Part shown: positions 45,387-57,054 of the stretch, one piece after another
How the letters are laid out: every line of letters starts with the position of its first letter
Position numbering within the stretch: the first letter of the stretch is position 1
Assembly: GCA_009823505.1 (NCBI GenBank)
Contig: VZQC01005889.1
Location: 1,376,594-1,440,593, forward strand
DNA: 64,000 nucleotides
Direction: 5' to 3'
Origin: Rhizomys pruinosus
Lineage: Eukaryota; Chordata; Mammalia; Rodentia; Spalacidae
The notes under the pieces: model-generated
What the model was told of the DNA's origin: nothing
Seen by the model: the letters and a program-made list of their open reading frames with translations, nothing else
Databases searched by the model: none
Made by a program: the position numbers and the translations under genes

Positions 45387-46329
45387 GGGCCTCTTCCACC
45401 TTTCTTTGAAATTTAAGTTCTGATAATACAGAATAAGTGGAACAAATAAACTATATTCCCAGGACAAGGCTCAAAGGAAATACAATTCTGAAGTCATTTA
45501 CTATGCTTACATATGCCACAAGTTCACAATCAGAGTTGCCACCTGGCAGGGATGCTAGTTCTAAGGAATCCTAATTCCAGATCTGGATTGATGGTTGGAG
45601 CCAGATGGCTGAGACCACGTAGGAAGAGATGGGGGGAGGGGGGTGTAGGCCTCATATTCTCATAAATTAAATAGGTCTTTTACTAAAACTGTACAAATGG
45701 ACAACTCTCTGCAGAAATCCAGAGTGCACAAGGTGAGGACCTATTGTATTCTGTGGCAAGTTTACCTTTGGTTCTGACTAAGATTGCATTAAAAGTTTGC
45801 TTTAGCTCCATCACAGATGTTTATATCCTATCGTGACCAGTGTAGTTTTATTATTATTGTTATTTTTTGCTTTTGAATCTGTTTTTACTGTTTGAAAAGT
45901 GGTAATCTAAAATTGACCTTATTTTCTACAAGTTCTATAATTTCAGTTTTATTCTTGCTTTTTGTTCTCTAATGAAATTATTAAATATGATTACAGTGGT
46001 AGTACATTAAAATCCTATTTGTAATTCAGCATATTTCTGCTTTAGAATGTTTTTCCTGAGCGATTCAGTCATTCTTTTATTATCAAGATCCTGCTCACAT
46101 GTGAACAAATCACAATCAGAACTGTCAACAGCAAATCTGAACTAATGTGAATTCGATGCCATAAACCTTGTGATATGGAAGGCTAATTCTTCCACCTCAT
46201 AAAGTGAGAATGTTTTGAGGACCTGCCATCTAAGTGGATGAAGCTGCTGATGGAGTTTAGTGTTGTGAATCTGCCCCTTAAATGGTTTCTAAGTTGACTT
46301 GGGTTTAAATAAAATAAAATCAGTATGTC
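45387..46329. other. Unassigned intergenic sequence
   Basis: No repeat or coding feature recognised. Confidence 0.45.
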
Positions 46330-46780
46330 AAAAAAGACAACTACGTTTTCATGTTCAGTGAGACACTATTCAATGCAACAGTAGCCAAGAAAATGTCAAT
46401 TAAGTGGAAAATAATGAAAATGTGATCTATATACATACATATACAATGGAATAATATTCAGTTATTGAAAATAATTAAATCTTGTCATTTGGGTCAACAT
46501 GGATAGTAATAGACAAAATAAGGTAAACACAAAGAGGCTAGTACTGCATCATTTCACCAAGACATCTAAATATGTTACCTCATGGAAGTTGAGAATAAAA
46601 TGGTGGTTGCCAGAGGCTGGGAGAGTGTGGAGGAAGGAGTAATGAAGAAAGATTGCTCAGTGGGTGCCAAGTTACACTACAGACAGGCAGGGTCAACAGG
46701 CTATGGAATGCTGTTAGCCCATATGTTGATTATGGGTAGCAATAACAAATTTCAGTGACCTAGAGGAAAGGGTTTGAGAA
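46330..46780 (+). mobile_element. Ancient L1 (L1M-like) ORF2 end and 3' UTR
   Basis: ATACAATGGAATAATATTCAG, TTGGGTCAACATGGATAG and GGTGGTTGCCAGAGGCTGGG are landmarks of old mammalian L1 3' ends. Highly diverged. Confidence 0.75.
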
Positions 46781-46784
46781 AAAG

Positions 46785-46920
46785 ATGAAAAGCATGTTTG
46801 GCAGAATGCATGAGCTCTGGTGGGATGGGGGACAGGGAGGGGGGCACGGGTCTAGATTTGATTTGTAATGTAATTTTGTATGAAAGGCACAGAGCTTCAA
46901 TAAAACATTGGCTTTAAAAA
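46785..46920 (+). mobile_element. Rodent L1 3' UTR fragment
   Basis: GGCAGAATGCATGAGCTCTG, GGCACGGGTCTAGA, and a CAATAAAA end; the same subfamily as the 3' UTR at 19,570-19,640. Confidence 0.75.
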
Positions 46921-46934
46921 AAGTTTCTTTTTTA

Positions 46935-48120
46935 AATTAAATATATTTTGGCTGACATATAGAAATATAAAATTGCAAATATTACAGGGTAACATGTTTC
47001 ATGTTTGTAAACATTGTTTAAAGCTTAAATACACTGAACATGTCTATATCATCAAACATGTATAATTTCTTTGGGATTAAAACTTCCACTTTGAGACTTT
47101 CAAAATTCATGAAATATTACATCTAGATCCGTCCTACTATAAAATCATACACCAGCATCCCTTCTATCCCAGCCTCTGATGTTCATGATTCTTTCAGCTT
47201 TTTTTTTTTACATTCCATACATATATCAAATTTACAAAGTTTGAAAATAAACTATAGGTTAATTCCAAGGCACATTTAAGGATTTACAGTTTAAACATAA
47301 ACTCGCATGCAGATAAAAAAATATATATAACTTTACATACCTAAAATTACATAGCAGATTGATGTATGTTTTAATGTATTTATTCTTTCTCATAAATATT
47401 AGAACAGAGGAAAATAGAGACATATACTTCAGGCTATATCTACAGCAACATCAGTCAATGTGGTGTTATCTTTACTGACCAAATACCCACTTTGACTTAC
47501 ATATAAAGATTTGGTGCTAGGATACACAAATAAAGAATAACACACATTGTTTGTTTTTCTGAGACTATGTTACTTCACCTAGCATAATAGCTTCTAGTTC
47601 TATTCATTTACCTGCAAATTTCATGATGTTGTCTTTCTTTTTAAAATTTTTCTTAAATTTTATTTATTTTTTATGCATATGAATGTACTGTCTGCATGTA
47701 GGTTTGTGCACCCATGTCGTGCAATGCTGTGGAGGTCAGAAGAGGGTGTTGGATTTCTCTGGAACTGGAGTTAAAGATGGTTCTTGGCTGCCATGTGGGT
47801 GCTGGGAATCGAAACCGGGTCCTCTGCAAGAGTGGTTGGCACTCTTAACCGCTGAGCCATCTCTCCAGCCCCAATGTTGTCTTTCTTTACTGCTGCATAG
47901 AACTCCATTATGTAAATGTACCACATTTTCATTATCCACTCATTAGTTGTGGGACACTTGGTTTGCTTCCAGCTCTTCACTATTGTGAAAAGAGCAGCAA
48001 TAAACATGCTTATGTATATACCTCTGATATAGGATGAGTCATTTGGGTATATAATCAGGACTGGTGTATACCCCCCAAAAGTTTTCATAATTTTTATCAT
48101 AAATTCAAGAGGAGACATGT
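46935..48120 (-). mobile_element. Ancient L1 3' region, antisense, interrupted by B2
   Basis: Complement of an old L1 3' UTR (about 46,935-47,560) and the ORF2 C-terminus (47,560-48,120). The minus strand reads [36 protein letters not shown] residues from about 48,000 down to 47,895. Interrupted by the B2 at 47,641-47,873. Confidence 0.75.
47641..47873 (-). mobile_element. B2 SINE
   Basis: Antisense full B2. Perfect 15-bp target-site duplication atgttgtctttcttt at 47,626-47,640 and 47,874-47,888. Confidence 0.96.
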
Positions 48121-48580
48121 GTATTTAACCTAATTTTAACATTATATAATGCACTTATACAGCAAGACCATTTGGTATCCAATTTATATATGTAATTTTT
48201 ATTCTAGTATATCACTTAAATTCTATTTATAAGCAAATCAAGGCAAAACACAAAGTTATGGGATCTGTGGAAGAGACTGGATAATACTGTGGGTTGGAGT
48301 TTAAGGGATACTTTTTAGGAGTCACTCACAGCAGATACTTTTTAGGAGTCACTCACAGTGGATACTTTTTAAACAATGGTTTCAAATACTCTATTTTTAC
48401 CTACAGTGAATCTCATGATGGACATAGTAAGATGACATGTTTTCTTAGGATGACAGACCACAAAGCCACTACTCAGAAACATCTCCTTGGGAATCGGTCC
48501 CTACTCAGTGGTAGACAGGGTACCAATGCACGGTATAGGAAGCACAGTAAAATTAATTCCCCACTAGATGTTTCTGATGT
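48121..48580. other. Unassigned sequence with 27-bp tandem repeat
   Basis: GATACTTTTTAGGAGTCACT units at about 48,307 and 48,334, with a third partial unit near 48,361. Otherwise nothing recognised. Confidence 0.55.
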
Positions 48581-48604
48581 GGTTGTGGTGGTGGTGGTGG
48601 TTGA

Positions 48605-48648
<44 letters not shown>

Positions 48649-48735
48649 TGTGTGTGTGGTGTGTGTGTGGTGTGCATATATGTGTCTGTCTGTCTGTCTG
48701 TCTATATCTCCACATGTCTCTGTGTGTCTGTGTCT
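48581..48735. repeat. Compound microsatellite (GGT)n-(GT)n-(TGTC)n
   Basis: GGT-rich at 48,581-48,602, GT-rich at 48,610-48,673, TGTC at 48,681-48,704 and a GT-rich trail. Long open frames over this stretch (for example 48,294-48,833) arise from the repeat and encode alternating Cys/Val. Confidence 0.95.
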
Positions 48736-49480
48736 GTGATTGGAAACTAAGAGCAAGATCATCAAGACACATCTTTTCTTTTCACCAAAGATCCAGGAAA
48801 AGTTTCTTTTGTGGACTTACTCAACTGGTCTAAAAGACTGAATATTGTACAGTCTGAGAAAGTGGTGAGGAGTGTGAGCCAGAGATCCATTTCATGGAAG
48901 AACCTGATATTAATCAAAAAGGACAAAAATACAAAAAAATTCCTGAGGCACCTGCCAAGATGAGTAGGACAATGTGCATAGGGGTGAATGTGTCTTAAAT
49001 AGATGCCTAGCTGCAGCCCAGCTGAATTAATTTGCATTTAAAACTCTGAGAGGTGGTCAAAAACAGTGTTGGGAAAACTACTGAGTGTCAGTACTGAAAC
49101 TTCCTGTGTTTTATAGTTGGGGAAGTAGGATACCCTTTAGCATGAAGATCATTGGAGAAAACAGGTCTGGCCACTATTTCTCTTACAGAGCAAGACAGGG
49201 CAATAGAGGATGGTTCTTTCTCCTGATTAGCCTATAATATATACAGCAGGAGAACTCATCAGCACCTATGTTTCCTCCCAAACTTTAACTCTCCCCTCCA
49301 CATTCCTGCATGGTATACAGTGGGAGGGATACAGTAAGTGGGTTGGCACCTCATCCTTCCTCTATGTATTCCTATCTCTAACAGCTACACTTCATTGAAG
49401 TCAAACTCTCTGGAGGCCTAAATTTTTAGGTCCATGCCAATCCTAGTCTATGTGTTAAACCTGGAAGAAAGAATATTGGT
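48736..49480. other. Unassigned intergenic sequence
   Basis: No feature recognised. Confidence 0.45.
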
Positions 49481-49750
49481 TCATTTTAATTGTCAATTTG
49501 ATACTATTTAGAATCACCCAGGGGAAAAGCCTCTGAGCATGTCTGTGAGGGCATTTCCAAAGAGAGTTAACTGAAGAGGGAAGACTCATTCTAAATGTGG
49601 ATGACTCAAATTCTAGGGGCTCAAGGCTTGGACTGAATGCAGAGGAGAAAGTGAATGAAACCCCGCTGTTCCTCTCTCTCTGCTTCCCAACTGTAAATGA
49701 AAGGTAACCAGCTTCCTCACTCCTGCCACCATGCCTTCTCTGCAATTATG
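49481..49750 (+). repeat. Old LTR-family relative
   Basis: TTAATTGTCAATTTGATACTA start, TAGAATCACCCAGGGG, and CTCTGCTTCCCAACTG resemble an older member of the terminal-repeat family at 18,378-18,685. Diverged and incomplete. Confidence 0.5.
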
Positions 49751-50911
49751 CATCTTATTATACAGAGGCTTTATCTTAGTTGCTTGTTTCTGTAGAGTAG
49801 AGCTTCATATTAGGATTAGAAGCTGGACACTGTATTGGTGTTAATGTTGATGGGACAACTGACAAATAGCATGAACATGAGCATACAAGAGAAGAGAAAG
49901 CAAGACGGTGGTAGATCTCAGAAATGATATGAGAACCAAGTTTGTCCTGCCTATAGGAAAATTTGAAGATGGATGCAAGAAGCAACTACTTGCAAACACA
50001 GGAGGCATGCATTCCTTCAAATAGAAAGAACAAAATTGGCTCCCATATAAGCTTTGAGATATTTTAGACCTTGTCTTCTTTCTGTTTTCATTATATAATT
50101 CTTTTTCAGTATTCACCCTTAATAGATCCTTGGGATGGTGCTCTACTCTTATACCCTGCTCAGTGGCTGGTGCTATAAAACCTTGCTTGTCTTAGCTAGC
50201 CTTCCCACTGATAGATAATAACATTAGCCACTCACAGACTCCTAGAAACATGCCTCCATACACTGGATGCCTGACCACAGTCACTAGCAGGTCTTCTATT
50301 GCCCTTTGCTTTCCCAAATAATTATATGTGAAATCAATACCACCTCTGGAATGAAGACTGATTTTTAATTTTGTCTTGAGTTTTGCTTCCCACCTGAAGT
50401 GCTTTGTCAATGACCAAGTGGCCTATTATGAATGGAGTGCAAGTTACCCAGGGTATTTTGAGAGAAGTCAAACTGTGTTCTTAAGTTTTAGGCTACCATT
50501 GGCTTCATGCCCTGTCTAATTGCAAACACGGTTACTATCTTTTTCCAGTGTTTTAGCCTTTATTTCTGGTTGCGTTTGCTCAGCCTTATTTTAAAGATAC
50601 TTCTAACAATGATGAAGCTTCCTAGGCTATCTGTGTACACTTTAGCTCTTGGTAGTCATCCCTACTTGCTGTGTTCTTTACCTGCTGAATGGTTAGTATT
50701 GTTTAGTGCTTTTGTATTTCTTGAACTTGCAGCCTGGAAACCAACCCTTGATAACCAGTGTTTCTTGACGTGGCTTTTATGTGTCCCTCCTCCAAGACTT
50801 GTTCATTTGTATTCATGCTGGCTTCTTGGACCCCAGTGTTCACTTTTACTCCTACACTTAAACAATTATTTCTTTATAGTGATTGATTGGGGGGGCACAA
50901 CTACATTCTTT
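49751..50911. other. Unassigned intergenic sequence
   Basis: A plus-strand frame from 50,507 stays open for 178 codons, but its last 35 residues are antisense B1, and the rest shows no motif beyond hydrophobicity. Treated as non-genic. Confidence 0.45.
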
Positions 50912-51068
50912 TTTCTTTTTTATTTTTTTGGTCTTTTTGAGAAAGAGTCTCCCTGTAGCTCCAGCTGTCCTGGAACTCACTCTGTAGACCAGTCTGGCCT
51001 TGAACTCACAAAGAACCACCTGCCTCTACCTCCCGGGTGCTAGGATTAAAGGTGTGTACCCCCACTCC
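50912..51068 (-). mobile_element. B1 SINE
   Basis: Antisense B1: GTCTCCCTGTAGCTCCAGCT, GGAACTCACTCTGTAGACCA, GCTAGGATTAAAGGTGTG. Confidence 0.94.
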
Positions 51069-51077
51069 CATTCTTTT

Positions 51078-51305
51078 AAAAATATTTTACTTATTATTTT
51101 TATTTTATGTGTATGAGTATATTACCTGCATGTATATGAATGCACATGTGTTCTGCAGTGCTCTTGAAGGTCAAAAGAGGGCATTGGATCCCCTGGAACT
51201 AGAGTTATGGACAGTTGTTAGCCCCCATGTGGGTGCTGAGAACTGAACTTGGGTCCTTTACAAGAGTAGCCAGTGCTCTTAACTGCTGAGCCATCTCTCT
51301 TGTCC
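51078..51305 (-). mobile_element. B2 SINE
   Basis: Antisense B2: ATTTTATGTGTATGAGTATA tail side, TTAACTGCTGAGCCATCTCT head side. First of two B2s in a row. Confidence 0.94.
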
Positions 51306-51307
51306 CT

Positions 51308-51516
51308 AAATTTATTTTTATTTTATGTGTATGAGTGTTTTGTATACAAACATGTAAGTGCTCCAGTGTTGTGTAATGACCACTGAAGCCAGAAGACGAT
51401 CTTGGATCACGTGGAACTGGAGTTACAGATGGTTATTAGCAACCATGTGGGTGCTGGGAGCAGGTCCTCTGCAAGAGCAGCTAGGGCTCTTAACTGCTGA
51501 GCCATCTCTCCAGCAC
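51308..51516 (-). mobile_element. B2 SINE
   Basis: Second antisense B2, abutting the previous one; head complement GAGCCATCTCTCCAGCAC. Confidence 0.94.
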
Positions 51517-52814
51517 AACCACGTTCTTCACACTACTTTGATTCTATTCTTCCAACCCAGTCCTACTACTTTGACGTCCCTGGTACTGATGACAGATGCC
51601 CTGCTTGTCTGTTGAAAGAACCCATGGAAGACCTATCATCAAAAAGTGGAGCCAAGCCCCTCGAAACCAGGAAAGTGATGAGCTACCATCTCTGTTATTG
51701 TGGCCACGCGGTCTAACATTTTTACTTCTGTCTTGACCATTTTTGTTCTCTTCACACAAGCTTCCTTATGTTCCCATAGTGATCCGCTATAGTTCGACCT
51801 ATTATTGGTTCTCAGTGGATGAATTATCTACTTCTGTTTCCAGTACATATGATCAAAGAAATAGTACTTGTGGTAAACAGACGTCATCACCCACCATTTC
51901 AGCAGAAGCCAGTAGTAATGTTGATTCCACTGAGCACATTTCTCAAGCATGCCTAATATGCTTAACTCATTGAAAATTGATAAATTCAATGGTGATGCAT
52001 TAATACATCAACAATATTAATAAAAGCAAAGTGACAGAGATTGTGTTAAATATTAGGTAATTGAACCTAATCAAGTGTCTAAGTTTGGCAAAGAAACGCA
52101 TGCTAAAAGGAGGTTCCACTTTAGTGACATTTAAAAAGAGTGGAAAATATGGATAAACTTGAATGGTGACTCAATAAATACTAAAAATGTCCTGCAGGGA
52201 CAGATGAGGGCAAGGAAGGCATTTCAAGTTTATTTGGAAAAATATCTCTAGCTATTGGAAAGCATGCCCAGGGTGTTATACAGTTCTATTAAAAATATCT
52301 TTAAGAAACTAATTAGAGAATTATAATTAGCATCGATTGAGTCTCCTTTATTGGAAGAGCAGAAAAGTGTGTCGGACACGATTATGTGGAGAAGATTAAT
52401 AGAAGCAGATGTGGGTAAGCAAATCTAGAGAAAAATAGCCTTGCTATGACATCAATTCTCCCAGTTCTCTGTGTCCTCCAAGGACAAAAGCTAAACTGCT
52501 GGAGGTGAGGGGGTGAGGAATCTCTTCTCTCACCTGGATACTTACCTCTGAGAAGTGAGAAGCTTTGCTAGGATGCTGTTAGTGACAGACTGGTGGACAA
52601 ATCTGACACAGGGTAAGTTAGGGAGGCCAAGGAGATTTTGGTTGCTGTTACCCCAAAGAAGGAGCAGCCAGGAAGACAGGAACATGCTGTGGTGTAAGTA
52701 TTCATGCTGGCTATGAGTTTAGTGGATAACAGCATACCTAGTGCACTAGTGCGTGACTTCTAGCCCAGAACTTGCTAAGGAGGACTTAGGCACACGGTCT
52801 AATCTCCAATCTTC
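51517..52814. other. Unassigned intergenic sequence
   Basis: No repeat or coding feature recognised. Confidence 0.45.
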
Positions 52815-52965
52815 AGTTTCCCCAGCTATGATATCTGAGATAGTATTTCCTACTTTATTGGGTGTTGGGGTTTTGTTACACTATACAGAATAAGATACCT
52901 AGCACTGTACCTGATATTATATACAATAAACGGTAGTTATTGTTACTCCACAAATGAAAGAAACA
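52815..52965 (+). mobile_element. MIR SINE (ancient)
   Basis: TTCAGTTTCCCCAGCTATGA, AAGATACCTAGCACTGTACC, ATACAATAAACGGTAGTTAT match the 3' half of MIR. Diverged. Sequence from 52,966 to 53,227 is unassigned. Confidence 0.7.
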
Positions 52966-53227
52966 GGCAGGAAATAGGATCTGGGTGGTGTGACATACTT
53001 TCATGTATCCTAAAGGAATTAAAGGAATTACAATCTTCCTGGTATATGCTAAAATCCAGATAAATATTTCCTAATCCCTATGAATCAAATAATCCCTATG
53101 AATAAGAGATATAAATATTTAGAATAATTTCATTGTAAGTAAAAGAAAGGAGGGTCATATAAGGAGATTTCAGATTTTTACTGTTGGCAAAAAATTGCAC
53201 TTTGTAAATCCTCACTTCAGGCTTTTT

Positions 53228-53382
53228 TTCTTTTTTTCTTTTTTTGAGACAGGGTCTCCCTATAGTCCCAGCTGTCCTGGAACTCACTATGCAAGCCAGG
53301 TTGGTCTGGAACTCAGAGAGATCCACCTGCCTCTGCCTCCTGAGTGCTGGAATTAGACTTGCGTCACCATGCCCTGCCACTC
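53228..53382 (-). mobile_element. B1 SINE
   Basis: Antisense B1: GAGACAGGGTCTCCCTATAG, GCAAGCCAGGTTGGTCTGG, GCGTCACCATGCCCTGCC. Confidence 0.94.
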
Positions 53383-53432
53383 AGGTTTACTTTCCAAAAT
53401 GTCTCCGAAACTCCTTAAGATTTATTCTTTTG

Positions 53433-53739
53433 GGGGCTGGAGAGATGGCTTGGTGGTTAAGAGCACCAACTGCTCTTGCAGAGGACCTGGGTTTGATTCC
53501 CAGCACCCACATAGCAGCTAAGAGCCATCTTTAAGCTGGGCGTGGTGGCACAGGCCTTTAATCCCAGCACTCAGGAGGCAGAGGCAGAGGCAGAGGCAGA
53601 AGCAGGTGGATCTTTGTGAGTTCAAGGCCAGCTTGCTCTACATAGTGAGTTCCAGGACAACTGGGGCTACAGGGAGACCCTGTCTCAAAAAGACCAAAAG
53701 AAAAAAAAAAAGAAAAAAAAGAAAAGAAAAAGAAAAAGG
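53433..53739 (+). mobile_element. B2(5' half)-B1 composite SINE with one outer target-site duplication
   Basis: B2 head GGGGCTGGAGAGATGGC through AGCCATCTTTAA (53,433-53,534) joins directly to a full B1 (GCTGGGCGTGGTGG, 53,535 on) with an A-rich tail. The perfect 11-bp duplication tttattctttt lies only outside the pair (53,421-53,431 and 53,740-53,750). The B1 carries a (GGCAGA)n expansion. Confidence 0.9.
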
Positions 53740-54027
53740 TTTATTCTTTTCAATATGAATATAAGACTCACTGGAAATTTGCCTCTTCCCCAATTATTAT
53801 GTCTTTTAGATTTTCCATAATTAAAGTTCAAGGGTAGATTTTAAGGATCTCATTTATAGAGTCTGATGTAACTTTATCTGGATCACTCTCTCTCAACCTT
53901 CTTCCTTATACCAGCAGTAAAATATTAGGGCAAAGACTTCCCTCCTTAATGTACTGTCTAAATACTTCATTCAAATTTCTTCACTCATGCTCTCTTGCTG
54001 TTGGCCACAGATTCCTATTTCTTTTTT

Positions 54028-54245
54028 TTCTAATTTTTTTTATCAATTTTATTTATTTCTGTATGTGTATGAATGTACTGTCTACATGCAAGTCTGTGCA
54101 CCCATGTCGTGCAATGCCGCGGAGGTCAGAAGAGGGTCTCGGATTCCCCTGGAACTGGAGTTCTCCTGGAACTGGAGTCAGGTCCTCTGCAAGAGCAGTT
54201 GGTGCTCTTAACCGCTGAGCCATCTCTCCAGCCCCCCCCCCCCCG
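54028..54245 (-). mobile_element. B2 SINE with internal deletion
   Basis: Antisense B2. The segment between two CTGGAACTGGAGT motifs replaces the usual middle, so part of the body is lost. A C run of 15 sits at the head side (about 54,230-54,244). Approximate target-site duplication atttctttt. Confidence 0.93.
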
Positions 54246-54555
54246 ATTTCTTTTAAAAGAAAAAAAATGAGCTATTGGGAATATATCCATTTTAAAAGAA
54301 ATTATTAGCAAACCATTTAGATGATATAATAGCTTAACGAACCCCCAAATATTAAGTACATATTACATAAAAATGATATTTTCCAATATTTCTAGCATAC
54401 CATATTCATTCACCAAGAATTTAATACCAATACATTTTTTAATATATTGTTCATATATTAATTTTATTAACCATTCCTAAAATATTCTTTATAGTATTTA
54501 AAGATCCTAAATGTAATCCAAGATCACTGATTTAGATTTTGTTGTTATGGCAAGG
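54246..54555. other. Unassigned AT-rich sequence
   Basis: No feature recognised. Confidence 0.45.
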
Positions 54556-54752
54556 TTTTCTTTTTTGTTGTTGTTGTTGTTTTGTTGTCGTTTGTTTTTT
54601 CTTTTAAACAGGGTCTCCCTGTAGCTCCAACTGTCCTAGAACTTGCTATGTAGACTAGACTGGCATTGAACCATTGAACTCACAGCAATCTGCCTGCCTC
54701 TGCTTCCCAAGTGCTGGGATTAAAGGCATGTGCCACTACGCCATGCAGCAAG
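54556..54752 (-). mobile_element. B1 SINE with (GTT)n tail
   Basis: Antisense B1: AACAGGGTCTCCCTGTAGCT, a short CATTGAAC duplication, GCTGGGATTAAAGGCATGTG. Confidence 0.93.
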
Positions 54753-54889
54753 GGTATTTTTTAAACTCCTTAAATGATTGAATTTTCCTTCCTTTCCTGT
54801 TGGAAGCCATCAAGGAAGAATAGCCTCCTTATACACATGGATGAGTTTTAGAATTGTACTTTGTCAGTCCTATAATTAAATAGAATGAA

Positions 54890-55056
54890 ATATGCCTGAG
54901 TGTCTATATGTGTACCTGTATTATACAATGCCAGGGGAAGCCAGAGAAGGGTATAGGATCCCTTTAAGGTACAGAAGGTTCTTAACCACCATGTGGGTGC
55001 TGGGAACAGAATTCAAGTCATCTGCAAGAGCAGCCAGTGCTCTTAACCACTGCATC
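54890..55056 (-). mobile_element. B2 SINE, diverged
   Basis: Antisense B2: ACCATGTGGGTGCTGGGAAC, CATCTGCAAGAGCAGCCAGT, CTTAACCACTGCATC. Tail region weak. Confidence 0.85.
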
Positions 55057-55138
55057 TTTTGAAATAAAAAATACAGAAAAGTTGATACATTTTACCTTTT
55101 TTTTTTTTAATCTTGAAGTGAACTTCTTGCTAAGATTG

Positions 55139-55312
55139 ATTTTTTTTTTTTTTTTTTTTTTTTTTTGTCTTTTCAAGACAGGAGTCTCCCTGTAGCCCCA
55201 GCTGTCCTGGAACTCACTCTGTAGACCAGGCTGGCCTTGAACTCACAAAGATCTGCCTGCCTCTGCCTCCCAAGTGCTAGGATAAAGGCGTGGGCCACCA
55301 TGCCCGGGTGAT
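55139..55312 (-). mobile_element. B1 SINE
   Basis: T run 55,139-55,166, then antisense B1 (CAAGACAGGAGTCTCCCTGT, GACCAGGCTGGCCTTGAAC, GGCCACCATGCCCGG). Short flank repeat tgatttt on both sides. Confidence 0.94.
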
Positions 55313-55807
55313 TTTCTTCTCTTTATGTTACAGGTCTTATCTCCGTTCCTTTCATTTCCAGGGTAGGCTTCTCAGAATGAATAGAAGAATGGGAACACTT
55401 TGCTTTGGCTTGATACTGATAGTGAGCTTTGAGTGCTTCTACCTGTGGCAGCAGTGAATATGACAGAAAATGTCTCCCTTGTACTTTGGGCCTAGGTGGG
55501 TACAGCTTACCTGTTGAAGGTAAGTAGTGAAGTGTTACTGAACCAGGCAATGGTGGCTCTATGGCCCAGTCTTATAGGATGAAGCTATGATTTTAGTATG
55601 TGATACAGTTTAAAATCTTTCCATTTTCTTCCTCTCTCTCTCTCTCTCTGTCTCTCTCTCCAATGTTTCTCTGAAATTTAAATTTTTTTGTAGTACATGT
55701 AGTACATGTTAGTACAGATGATATACAAAAATGCAAGACAAATTTTCCTGGAGATAAAGTTGCTCTCATTTTAATTGAAGATCTTGGAGCAAATTTTAAA
55801 GTTTAAT
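55313..55807. other. Unassigned sequence with a (CT)n tract
   Basis: (CT)n at about 55,632-55,663. No other feature recognised. Confidence 0.5.
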
Positions 55808-55940
55808 TACTCGGGAGTTTAATCACTAGGGAGGCAGAGGCAGGCAGAATCTCTTTGTGAGTTCAGTACAGCCTGGTCTACATAAGAGTCCCAAAAAGAC
55901 ACTAAAACCAAAAAAAAAAAAAAACCAAAAAAAAAAAAAA
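55808..55940 (+). mobile_element. B1 SINE, 5'-truncated
   Basis: CTAGGGAGGCAGAGGCAGGC, TGTGAGTTCAGTACAGCCTG, A-rich tail. Followed by (TA)n at 55,968-55,986 and a T run at about 56,006-56,028. Confidence 0.85.
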
Positions 55941-56059
55941 CAACAAAACCAAACCAAAATACTATAATATATATATATATATATTTCTAATATATCATAT
56001 ATATTTTTTTTTTTTTTTTTTTTTTTTAGGAAATAAGATATTCAAATTTACAAGATTTT

Positions 56060-56779
56060 AAGCATGAAGGATGCTGAATTTTCGTCAAAAGGCTTTTCTG
56101 CGGCAATTGAGAATGATTGTATGTTTTTTTGTCTTTCAGTCCCATTTATCCCAAATCGAATTCCTATTACGCTCTCTCCTTGGGGAATATTCAGGACTGA
56201 TGCCACAAGCTTACATCCTCTAGTGGTTAGGAGATGTTATAAGCCACAGTAAGACCTTGTCATCTTTTACAGAAAAACTATAATTCACGGATTAGCATAC
56301 CATCCAAACATCTGTGTCTATACCAAAGTAACCTACCATAATAATTAGTACTGTTTAAATACCTGTATATCTAATTGCTTGTGCTTCAGTAGTAGGATTG
56401 AAAGGTTATTCCTGGACAAACTGTTAACCCATGAAAGGAAACAGCCTGAACTAATCAGAGTCCAAAACGACATCTCCGGAGAAAGCAGACTGTTTTGCTT
56501 CTCGCCCACCTGTGCCCCTTTTCTAAGCCTAGGGAACAATCTGCGGAAGAGGGGACATGGTAGAATGTAAGGGCTGCGATTGGGGTGAATGGTGAAACTA
56601 TAGCAATATAGACTGGACACTTATTTGATCAACATGATTGTACATACAAGCCCCTCTAGCTGGATGGTGGGAGCCTTGTGCTGTGTGGGTTTGGGCACAA
56701 CTGCTTGCAAATTGGTTTTACATGAAGGATGCTTGTACTCATAACTTATTACTTATTGTTAAAAAATGAAATAAAAAAA
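56060..56779 (+). mobile_element. Twin-primed (5'-inverted) L1 insertion
   Basis: Perfect 12-bp target-site duplication ttacaagatttt at 56,048-56,059 and 56,780-56,791. The first about 85 bases are antisense L1 ORF2 reverse-transcriptase region (complement of the sequence equivalent to 6,735-6,820). The remainder is sense L1 3' UTR ending in an A-rich tail. The inverted ORF2 piece shows that the 3' UTR family shared with 15.2, 20.4 and 38.9 kb belongs to an L1. More than 2 kb of L1 is missing between the two parts. Confidence 0.85.
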
Positions 56780-56828
56780 TTACAAGATTTTGAAAGATAG
56801 CAGATTTTCATAAATACTTTTTGGATTT

Positions 56829-57011
56829 TTTAACATTTAATTTACTTTATTATGTGTCATGCAATGCCTCAGAGGTCAGAAGAGGTTGTTGGATTACCCC
56901 AGAACTGGAGTTAAAGATGGTTCTCAGCTGCCCTGTGGGTGCTGGGGATTGAACCTGGGTCCTCTGCAAGAGCAGTCGGTGCTCTTAACCGCTAGGCCAT
57001 CTCTCCAGCCC
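56829..57011 (-). mobile_element. B2 SINE
   Basis: Antisense B2 with target-site duplication actttttggattt (56,816-56,828) and actttttgattt (57,012-57,023). Confidence 0.94.
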
Positions 57012-57054
57012 ACTTTTTGATTTCTAATAAAATAAAAGTATCTTTGTTATTTAA

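Noticed and set aside
48294..48833. 179-codon open frame rich in Cys-Val
   Set aside because: Generated by the (GT)n/(TGTC)n microsatellite, which is open in several frames on both strands.
50507..51043. 178-codon open frame, the longest outside L1 and repeats
   Set aside because: Its C-terminal 35 residues are antisense B1, the remainder is composition-driven hydrophobic text, and there is no splice or promoter context.
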